20,699 nucleotides of DNA from a virus: the IMG/VR virus record IMGVR_UViG_3300025671_000681, positions 1 to 20,699 of that record; one strand, given 5' to 3'. Of this stretch, positions 8,639 to 13,798 are shown piece after piece. A model generated the notes under the pieces. The model was not told where the DNA came from. It saw nothing but the letters and a program-made list of their open reading frames with translations, and searched no databases. The stretch's first letter is position 1, and each line of letters starts with the position of its first letter. The position numbers were made by a program, and so were the translations under genes.

Positions 8639-9115
8639 ATGAATCTTTCAAGAAATTTTAGTCTTGCAGAGCTTACTAAATCTGATACCGCTATTAGAAG
8701 AGGTATTAATAATAATCCAAATGCAGGACAAATAGAAAAACTTAAACTACTTTGTGAAAATATATTACAGCCTGTAAGAGACAGGTTTGGTAGAGTTCAA
8801 GTAACCTCAGGATATCGAAGCCCTGAGTTATGTATTGCAATCGGAAGCTCAGTTGAATCACAACATACAAAAGCAGAAGCAGCGGATTTTGAATGTCCAG
8901 GAGTTGACAACGCTGAAGTAGCAGACTGGATTCATCAAAACTTAGATTGGGATCAATTAATTGTTGAGTATTATACTCCAGGAGAACCTAACTCTGGATG
9001 GATACATTGTAGCTATGTTCAAAAAGATCCAAGAAAACAATTTTTATGGGCATATAGATCAGAAGGTAAAACAAAATATAAACCAATTATTGGCAAAGCC
9101 ATAGATTTAGTATAA
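8639..9115 (+). CDS. M15-family zinc D-Ala-D-Ala carboxypeptidase-like endolysin
   Basis: This 158-residue protein matches the M15A peptidase pattern of many phage endolysins, which cut peptide bonds in peptidoglycan using one zinc ion. Visible features are the N-terminal NFSLAELTKS segment (6-15), SGYRSPEL (57-64), the zinc-binding SQHTKAEAADF (74-84, ligands His76 and Asp83), a DQLIVEY strand with Glu110 as the likely catalytic base, and GWIHCSY (120-126, third ligand His123). I chose the ATG at 8639. A longer frame opens at 8597, but its extra residues are encoded inside the holin-like gene, whereas 8639 lies one base after that gene's stop and gives the standard N-terminus. There is no signal peptide, so export would depend on the holin. 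It could alternatively be a virion-associated peptidase. Confidence 0.85.
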   Translation: MNLSRNFSLAELTKSDTAIRRGINNNPNAGQIEKLKLLCENILQPVRDRFGRVQVTSGYRSPELCIAIGSSVESQHTKAEAADFECPGVDNAEVADWIHQNLDWDQLIVEYYTPGEPNSGWIHCSYVQKDPRKQFLWAYRSEGKTKYKPIIGKAIDLV

Positions 9116-9124
9116 AGAGCCATA

Positions 9125-9502
9125 ATGGAAAATGGTTTATTAGTTCACAAACATCTTATCGTTCGGGCAGAAATAAATAATCCTCCGGTAGATGAAAATT
9201 ATTTAAAGAGTTGGTTAAACAACTTTATTATGGATATAAATATGAAAGTATTTATGGGTCCATATGTTAAATATTGTACTATGCCTGGTAATAGAGGTAT
9301 TACCGCTGTTGCAATTATTGAAACATCACATATTGCAATGCATGTATGGGATGAAGTTAAACCTGCATTAATGCAATTTGATGTATATAGTTGTGGTGAG
9401 TTTGATCACGAACAAATTTGTAAAAAAATACAAAACGATTTTAATACATCTAAAATTGAATATAAGTACTTAAATCGCGAAACTGGGCTAGTTGACCTTT
9501 AA
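9125..9502 (+). CDS. speD: S-adenosylmethionine decarboxylase-type pyruvoyl enzyme (SpeD-like)
   Basis: This 125-residue protein resembles the proenzyme of prokaryotic AdoMet decarboxylase, which cleaves itself to form a pyruvoyl group and makes the aminopropyl donor for spermidine. Visible hallmarks are GNRGIT (55-60), TSHIAMHVW (67-75) and FDVYSCG (85-91). Ser68 is the expected pyruvoyl residue, His73 the processing residue and Cys90 the catalytic acid. The usual ESH at the cleavage site is TSH here, with Glu two residues before the Ser. SpeD-like genes occur in cyanophages and other marine phages, and some viral SpeD relatives have been shown to decarboxylate ornithine or arginine, so the substrate is not certain. 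No spermidine synthase gene is in the window. It follows the endolysin by 9 bases and closes the late operon. Confidence 0.78.
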   Translation: MENGLLVHKHLIVRAEINNPPVDENYLKSWLNNFIMDINMKVFMGPYVKYCTMPGNRGITAVAIIETSHIAMHVWDEVKPALMQFDVYSCGEFDHEQICKKIQNDFNTSKIEYKYLNRETGLVDL

Positions 9503-9541
9503 AAAGTCTTCCTGAGAGCCTCATATTTTAACGAAACGACC

Positions 9542-9570
9542 TTGACATGACCCTAGGTAACCCCTATATA
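9542..9570 (+). promoter_or_regulatory. Sigma70 promoter of hsp20
   Basis: Consensus TTGACA (9542-9547), a 17-base spacer and TATATA (9565-9570), in the 131-base gap upstream of hsp20. A start near 9577 would give a leader of about 57 bases that begins almost exactly at the first leader hairpin. This is one of the best-formed promoters in the window and implies reading by the host RNA polymerase. Confidence 0.7.
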
Positions 9571-9578
9571 TTACGCAG

Positions 9579-9600
9579 GTGCAGCAATTGGGCTGGCCAC
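9579..9600 (+). promoter_or_regulatory. First hairpin of the hsp20 leader RNA
   Basis: Bases 9579-9585 can pair with 9592-9600 (GTG with CAC, then CAGC with GCTG across a two-base bulge), leaving a six-base loop. It sits immediately 5' of the Shine-Dalgarno hairpin and is noticeably more GC-rich than its surroundings. A stable upstream hairpin beside the thermosensing one is the usual layout of ROSE leaders. Hand-folded only. Confidence 0.4.
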
Positions 9601-9632
9601 TAGACTTTGCTTAACATTAACAAGGAGGTTTA
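9601..9632 (+). promoter_or_regulatory. ROSE-like RNA thermometer over the hsp20 Shine-Dalgarno
   Basis: Bases 9601-9612 can pair with 9622-9632 in an 11-bp helix (three of the pairs are G-U) around a nine-base loop. The helix covers the whole AGGAGG site (9623-9628). The 5' arm carries UUGCU (9607-9611) opposite AGGA, with one unpaired G at 9609. That is the signature of ROSE elements, the thermometers known upstream of small heat shock genes of alphaproteobacteria and others, which melt as temperature rises and free the ribosome site. Position, motif and gene function all agree. Melting behaviour is inferred. Confidence 0.65.
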
Positions 9633-9633
9633 T

Positions 9634-10056
9634 ATGACAGGTTTAGATTTAATTAATAAATTCCAAAAAGATCTTTGGGATAATTCCAATAGAATGTTCG
9701 GTGATTCTTTTGATTCTATCTTTGATAGTTTATCAAAAGTACAATCATTCCCATTTTACAATGTGGTAAAATATGGAAAAGGACAATATGGAATTGAACT
9801 AGGTCTTGCTGGTTTCAACAAAAAGAATGTTAAAGTTGAATATAAAGACGGTGTATTATCTGTTTCTGGTCAAGTAGATGACAAAGAAAAAGAATACATT
9901 GAAAAAGGTTTAGCATTCAGAAAATTCTACAAACAATTTCAATTAAGAAATGATGTAGTTGTTGATGATGCTACAATGGAAGATGGTGTATTGACAGTTA
10001 AATTAGGTGTTAATGAACCAGAAGAAATTAAAGCTCAAGAAATAAAAATCAAATAA
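9634..10056 (+). CDS. hsp20: Small heat shock protein, Hsp20/alpha-crystallin family
   Basis: This 140-residue ATP-independent holdase chaperone would bind partly unfolded proteins in the cytoplasm and keep them refoldable. The N-terminal arm (1-38) includes DSFDSIFDSL. The alpha-crystallin domain starts at PFYNVVKYGKGQYGIELGLAGF (40-61), continues through NVKVEYKDGVLSVSGQ (65-80), the Hsp20-type EYIEKGLAFRKFYKQFQL (87-104) and MEDGVLTVKL (115-124), and ends in a short tail without an obvious I-x-I motif. The ATG at 9634 is chosen because AGGAGG lies five bases before it; an in-frame ATG at 9607 would fall inside the leader structure. Hsp20 genes are common in T4-like cyanophages and other marine phages and are thought to help virion assembly. 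It is a single-gene unit with its own promoter, thermometer-like leader and terminator. Confidence 0.9.
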   Translation: MTGLDLINKFQKDLWDNSNRMFGDSFDSIFDSLSKVQSFPFYNVVKYGKGQYGIELGLAGFNKKNVKVEYKDGVLSVSGQVDDKEKEYIEKGLAFRKFYKQFQLRNDVVVDDATMEDGVLTVKLGVNEPEEIKAQEIKIK

Positions 10057-10272
10057 TTATTGTGGGGCTTCGGCCCCATAATTCTGACAAATAAAACCAA
10101 ACCAATCTCCAATACCATTTTTCATTACCCAACGGTTTTCAGGATTATCTAAATAAGTAGCAACTTTTTCACGAAGAATGTTTCCATAGTCTAAACATTC
10201 CATAACATTATTAAAATAAATATCTAAACTATATAAATGATATAATCCTTCTTTATATATAATTAAATCCAT
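10057..10272 (-). CDS. Small protein of unknown function downstream of the SNF2 helicase
   Basis: This 71-residue, mildly acidic protein is rich in Tyr, Asn, Asp and Leu and has no membrane segment or metal-binding motif. Its start overlaps the end of the helicase gene by 10 bases, so the two are probably translated from one minus-strand message. The last seven codons or so (GAEAPQ and stop) are encoded by the shared terminator hairpin, so its C-terminus is constrained by the RNA structure. I do not recognise a family. An accessory to the helicase is the simplest reading of the context. Confidence 0.6.
   Translation of the reverse strand: MDLIIYKEGLYHLYSLDIYFNNVMECLDYGNILREKVATYLDNPENRWVMKNGIGDWFGFICQNYGAEAPQ
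10059..10082. terminator. Bidirectional terminator between hsp20 and the minus-strand helicase unit
   Basis: A ten-pair stem (10059-10068 with 10073-10082, one G-U pair) closes a TTCG tetraloop, with GGGGC/GCCCC at the top. It starts two bases after the hsp20 stop. On the minus strand it is followed by a T-rich stretch (AATAATTATTTGATTTTT), on the plus strand by a weaker one. The two transcription units converge here, and the last codons of the minus-strand gene lie inside the stem. Confidence 0.8.
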
Positions 10273-11696
10273 TCTTTTAATTCTTCCCCTAATATTTCAG
10301 ATGCAATATCTATTTTTTTACGAAGAGCTTTTACAATCTTTTCATCTACTGTTTTTTCTGCTATAAGATCAATATATGTTACAGATTTTTTCTGACCTAT
10401 TCTATGTGCTCTATCTTCTGATTGTAATCTTTTTTCTAAATCATAACCATTGGAATAATAAATAACTGTATTGGCTGCAGTTAATGTAATACCGTATCCA
10501 CCAGTTTGTGGATTACCTACAAAAAATCTTACAGGAGATTCAGGGTCTTGAAACTGTTCAATATTTTTTTGTCTTTTTTCTGCTTCAATTGCACCATAAT
10601 ATTGTACTACTGAATCTTCTCCATATTCTTTTTTAATTTCTTTAACAATGTTTTCTATATCATGAATATAGTTAGCCCATATAATTGCTTTACCTTCAGT
10701 TTCTTCTAAGACATTCATTAATTCTGTTATTCTATTATTTTTAATATCAGTTATTTCACCGTCTTCAGATTTAATATGACCACAAGAGATTTGATGTAGT
10801 CTCATCATTTGAGTTAATACGTGAGGAGCTGTAATAGTTTGGCCTTCTATTAAAGCAAGAGCCATAGTTTTCATACTATTATAACTTTTAATTTGTTCTG
10901 GTGTTAACTCTACAATACGTTTTATATAAATTTTATCAGGTAAATCTAAACAATCTTCTTTTAATACTCTGTAAGAAAAAGGTTTTAATTTTTCAGATAA
11001 TTCATCAAGTTTTCTATAAGATGCGACAATTTGCACTTGTCTACCACCAAAATTTCTAGTGACCATATGTGCATATCTTTGTCTAAAAGCATAATAACTA
11101 TAAAAACCAAGTAATTCTTCATGTAAAAAACCACATTGAGTATATAAATCTAATGGAGATTTAGTTACAGGAGAACCAGTTAATATTCTTCTATACTTTG
11201 CACTTTTACCTAAAGCTAAAATAGCCTTAGTTCTTTTTGCAGTAGGTGTTTTAATAGATGTAGATTCATCTATTGCCATAATTGTTTTATGGGTTCTTAA
11301 AAATTTTTCTGCAAATTCAAGACCTTTTTTAGTCGAGAACGCCTCAACATTCATTACAAGGATGTGAAGGTCATAGTCTACTTTGAACAATTGTTGATAC
11401 TCTTTATCCTTTGCTTTAGATGTTGAAGCAACCCATAGTACCTTTTTATGTTGTATATGACTAGGTAAATGATTTGGTATTTCTTGAGAAAACCAGTTTC
11501 TATAAACACCTTTTGGTGCTATAATAAGTGCCCCATTTATTTTACCTTGATCATATAGCATAGCAATATTATCTACTAATACTTTAGATTTACCTGTACC
11601 CATTTCCATAAAATAAGCATACTCTTCTTTATTCCAGGATTTTTCTAACGCAGTTAATTGATGTGCGTATGGTTTAGTTTTAAATTTATAGTTCAT
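10263..11696 (-). CDS. SNF2-family superfamily 2 DNA helicase/translocase
   Basis: This 477-residue ATPase has all main SNF2-type motifs. The Q-like motif KPYAHQLTALEK (8-19) comes first, then Walker A MGTGKS (32-37), IIAPKGVYRNW (58-68, motif Ia), Walker B AIDEST (141-146), LTGSP (172-176, motif III), a long connecting region, and the second RecA domain with IIWANY (338-343), GGYGITLTAAN (399-409, motif V) and QSEDRAHRIGQ (425-435, arginine-finger motif VI). Such proteins translocate on duplex DNA, and in phages they are linked to replication, recombination or remodelling of DNA-bound proteins. Length and the DRAHRIGQ signature point to the compact phage SNF2 group, without fused nuclease or chromatin-reader domains. 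It is transcribed opposite to all other genes from the face-to-face promoter region and shares a message with a 71-aa gene. Confidence 0.9.
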   Translation of the reverse strand: MNYKFKTKPYAHQLTALEKSWNKEEYAYFMEMGTGKSKVLVDNIAMLYDQGKINGALIIAPKGVYRNWFSQEIPNHLPSHIQHKKVLWVASTSKAKDKEYQQLFKVDYDLHILVMNVEAFSTKKGLEFAEKFLRTHKTIMAIDESTSIKTPTAKRTKAILALGKSAKYRRILTGSPVTKSPLDLYTQCGFLHEELLGFYSYYAFRQRYAHMVTRNFGGRQVQIVASYRKLDELSEKLKPFSYRVLKEDCLDLPDKIYIKRIVELTPEQIKSYNSMKTMALALIEGQTITAPHVLTQMMRLHQISCGHIKSEDGEITDIKNNRITELMNVLEETEGKAIIWANYIHDIENIVKEIKKEYGEDSVVQYYGAIEAEKRQKNIEQFQDPESPVRFFVGNPQTGGYGITLTAANTVIYYSNGYDLEKRLQSEDRAHRIGQKKSVTYIDLIAEKTVDEKIVKALRKKIDIASEILGEELKEWI

Positions 11697-11715
11697 AATT
11701 TATTTTTTCTTTCTA

Positions 11716-11751
11716 TTGACATTCATATAATAATCTTTATATCTCTGTCAA
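11716..11751. promoter_or_regulatory. Face-to-face divergent promoter pair
   Basis: Two perfect TTGACA boxes point at each other: 11716-11721 on the plus strand, and TGTCAA at 11746-11751, which reads TTGACA on the minus strand. Each has a -10-like hexamer inside the other's spacer, after 16 bases in both cases: TATATC at 11738-11743 (plus) and TATATG at 11724-11729 (minus). A TATAAT also occurs at 11726-11731 on the plus strand. The plus promoter would serve the gene at 11772, the minus promoter the SNF2 helicase starting at 11696. One polymerase would block the other. Confidence 0.5.
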
Positions 11752-11771
11752 CAAGAATAATAGAATGAAGA

Positions 11772-11918
11772 ATGTATAAAAAAGAATTTACAATAGAAGT
11801 AAGATTAACTAATAAGCAATATAATATTGCTAAATCATTAGGCGTTCCAATAAAAGAATTTATCGGTCGTTTAAGTGATATGGCTAAAATAAAAAGAAAG
11901 AAAAAAAATGAAAAATAA
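11772..11918 (+). CDS. Small basic protein, first gene of the replication-side operon
   Basis: This short gene encodes 48 residues (MYKKEFTIEVRLTN at the start). A middle of strand then helix is followed by a very basic tail (AKIKRKKKNEK). The tail and size suggest nucleic acid binding, but no known domain is recognisable. It begins about 22 bases after the predicted plus-strand start of the face-to-face promoter and overlaps the next gene by 11 bases, which supports real translation. The ribosome site is weak (GAAG). As the first gene after the divergent promoter it could be a small regulator; this is inference from place and charge only. Confidence 0.5.
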   Translation: MYKKEFTIEVRLTNKQYNIAKSLGVPIKEFIGRLSDMAKIKRKKKNEK

Positions 11919-12318
11919 AATTTTTGAATTATATAAACCAAAATCTTTAGCAGAGTTTTTAGAATTTTCTAAAACAAATCCTGAAGAAAGATTTGTGTAT
12001 GTATTACAACATCCACCTGCAAATATAAATGTATTAAGTGCATCTGAATTTGGTTATTTAGTAATTTGTTTACCTAACTATGGTCCTGAATCACAAATAA
12101 TTTTTAGTTCTGGTCCTTTTGTTTTTAAAATGCAAAAAAACTTAAGAGACTTTAGACAAAAAGATTATGTGTTATTGACTGGTGATCCAGCAATAATAGG
12201 TATTTCTTGTGCAATAGTTAGTGATCAAACAAATGGTAAATTTAACCTCTTGAAATGGGATCGAAGAGAGTTTAAATATTATCCAATATCATTCGATCTA
12301 TATCAGAAAGGAGAATAA
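11908..12318 (+). CDS. Protein of unknown function
   Basis: This 136-residue protein has mixed alpha/beta character: a helical start (MKNKIFELYKPKSLAEFLEF), then several hydrophobic strands (RFVYVLQHP, FGYLVICLP, SQIIFSSGPFVFKM, DYVLLTGDPAIIGISCAIV) and a charged end. There is no membrane segment and no Cys/His cluster, and I recognise no catalytic motif. It overlaps the small basic gene by 11 bases. It stops one base before the ATG of the next gene, whose AAAGGAG site (12307-12313) lies inside this coding end, so it is part of the same operon as the SSB-like protein. I do not recognise it. Confidence 0.6.
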   Translation: MKNKIFELYKPKSLAEFLEFSKTNPEERFVYVLQHPPANINVLSASEFGYLVICLPNYGPESQIIFSSGPFVFKMQKNLRDFRQKDYVLLTGDPAIIGISCAIVSDQTNGKFNLLKWDRREFKYYPISFDLYQKGE

Positions 12319-12319
12319 A

Positions 12320-12922
12320 ATGAGTGATGATGTAAAAATAGAAACGTTTACAGGTAGTGGTACATTTAATATTACTGATGCGTTTGAGGAGGATAAAGAA
12401 AAGATTGTAGAAAAAGCAGACATAGAATCTTTATCTATTCATGTAGAAAAACTAGTTGAACTAGAACAAAGAATAGCTACTTCAGAAGAGGTAACTAAAG
12501 ACTTAAAAAGTCAATATGATAAAATTAGTTCAGAGGTAATTCCTAATATATTAGCAGAACAAGGATTTAAATCTCTGAAACTCGCTGATGGATCTTCATT
12601 AGAAGTGAATAAGAAGTACAGTTGTACTCTTCCTAAAGATCCAGTTAAAAAAGAAGCAGCGTATAAATGGCTTCGAGACAACGGGTTAGGTGATCTTATT
12701 AAAAATGAGGTTGCTGTAACTTTTGGTGTCGGAGAAGATAACAAGGCGGAGCAATTGCTTAACCTTGCGGTCAACAATGGTTATGAACCTCAACAAAAAT
12801 CTAAAGTTGAGCCAATGACATTGAAGGCCCTATTTAGGGAGCGTATCGAGGCCGGCCTCGATATGCCTTCCGATCTTTTTCATTTGTTTGTTAAAGATGA
12901 AACTAAACTTAGCCGGAAATAG
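12320..12922 (+). CDS. Unrecognised acidic coiled-coil protein upstream of the SSB-like gene
   Basis: The 200-residue product has an acidic, Thr/Ser-rich N-terminus (1-35) and a heptad-like coiled-coil stretch (about 36-76, with VEKLVELEQRI). A globular region follows with LADGSSLEVN (88-97), AAYKWLRDNGLGDLIKNEVAV (about 113-133) and a C-terminal segment ending in charged residues. It is preceded by AAAGGAG and followed 11 bases later by the SSB-like gene, which has its own AGGAGA site. The coiled coil plus the position next to a presumed single-strand binding protein suggest a replication or recombination accessory role. An analogy to phage Gam or other nuclease-modulating coiled-coil proteins is possible but unsupported by any motif. 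I treat the function as unknown. Confidence 0.6.
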   Translation: MSDDVKIETFTGSGTFNITDAFEEDKEKIVEKADIESLSIHVEKLVELEQRIATSEEVTKDLKSQYDKISSEVIPNILAEQGFKSLKLADGSSLEVNKKYSCTLPKDPVKKEAAYKWLRDNGLGDLIKNEVAVTFGVGEDNKAEQLLNLAVNNGYEPQQKSKVEPMTLKALFRERIEAGLDMPSDLFHLFVKDETKLSRK

Positions 12923-12933
12923 GAGAAACATAA

Positions 12934-13740
12934 ATGGCGACTAACGAAGCGAGAACGGTGAAAGAAGAACAAAGAACCGTGACTAAGATGAAAGAGAATC
13001 TACCTAGTGCAGATCTCTTTGAAGCAGATGCCCATGAAGGGTTTGATAATATGGATCAGCAAGACCTTGCTCTTCCATTTTTAAGAATCCTTGGACAACT
13101 GTCACCACAAGTAAATAAACGTGATGCAAAGTATGTAGAAGGTGCTGAAGCAGGTATGATCTACAATACTGTGACTAACGAACTTTACGATGGTGAAAAA
13201 GGAATCAATGTAATCCCTTGTCATTATAAAAGGGAATATATTGAATGGACTGATAGAGGAGAAGGAACTGGAGCACCAGTTGCAGTTCACTCAGCTACAA
13301 GTCCTATTATTCAAGAAGCAACTAGAGATTCAATGGGTAAAGACCGATTGAAGAATGGTAACTATCTTGAAAACACTGCATCGTACTTTGTAATGATTTG
13401 CAAAGAAGATAGCGCAGAAACTGCATTGATTACAATGAAATCAACACAGTTAAAAGTAAGTAGAACTTGGAACTCCATGATGAATGGATTAAAGATTCAA
13501 GGTAAAAATGGTCTATTTACTCCACCTATATTTAGTCATGTGTATAGTTTAAGAACTGTACAACAATCAAATGACAAGGGAACTTGGTTTGGTTGGACTG
13601 TTAATAAAGTGGGTGCTGTCAGTAACAGAAACCTATACGAGCAGGCAAAAGGCTTCGCACAAAGTGTGAAGAAGGGAGATGTTCAGGCGAAACATACCCA
13701 AGAAGAGAAGAGCACTGGATCGGATTCAACTCCGTTCTAG
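12934..13740 (+). CDS. Putative single-stranded DNA-binding protein
   Basis: This 268-residue protein has a charged N-terminus (1-40), a large beta-rich core (about 45-235, with DLALPFLRILGQLSP, GINVIPCHYKREYIEW and NTASYFVMICK) and a flexible, charged, Gly/Ser-rich tail ending GSDSTPF. The terminal Pro-Phe after an acidic/Ser stretch resembles the tip of bacterial SSB and some phage SSB proteins, which recruits replication partners. Core size, tail and location directly before the primase suggest a phage SSB; similar proteins in marine phages are, as I recall, mostly left hypothetical or called SSB-like. No OB-fold signature can be read off with certainty. The codons are less AT-biased than those of the virion genes, which fits a highly expressed protein. 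A strong terminator follows immediately. Confidence 0.5.
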   Translation: MATNEARTVKEEQRTVTKMKENLPSADLFEADAHEGFDNMDQQDLALPFLRILGQLSPQVNKRDAKYVEGAEAGMIYNTVTNELYDGEKGINVIPCHYKREYIEWTDRGEGTGAPVAVHSATSPIIQEATRDSMGKDRLKNGNYLENTASYFVMICKEDSAETALITMKSTQLKVSRTWNSMMNGLKIQGKNGLFTPPIFSHVYSLRTVQQSNDKGTWFGWTVNKVGAVSNRNLYEQAKGFAQSVKKGDVQAKHTQEEKSTGSDSTPF

Positions 13741-13746
13741 TATGGA

Positions 13747-13770
13747 GGGGCCCCAAAAGGGGCCCCTTTT
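13747..13770 (+). terminator. Strong rho-independent terminator after the SSB-like gene
   Basis: GGGGCCCC (13747-13754), AAAA loop (13755-13758), GGGGCCCC (13759-13766), then TTTT. The eight-pair all-GC stem stands out sharply in this AT-rich DNA. It starts six bases after the stop at 13738-13740 and separates the SSB-like operon from the primase gene 30 bases on. Partial read-through would lower primase relative to SSB. Confidence 0.9.
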
Positions 13771-13798
13771 CATTTTATGTTTGTAAAGAAAGGAAAAT

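Noticed and set aside
8904-8909. Second TTGACA inside the endolysin gene as a promoter
   Set aside because: No -10-like hexamer occurs 15-19 bases downstream.
9503-9541. Terminator after the SpeD-like gene
   Set aside because: I looked for a hairpin between the stop and the hsp20 promoter and found none with a useful stem, so late transcripts may read into hsp20.
9607-9633. Upstream in-frame ATG of hsp20
   Set aside because: It lies inside the leader hairpin and has no Shine-Dalgarno. AGGAGG at 9623-9628 serves the ATG at 9634.
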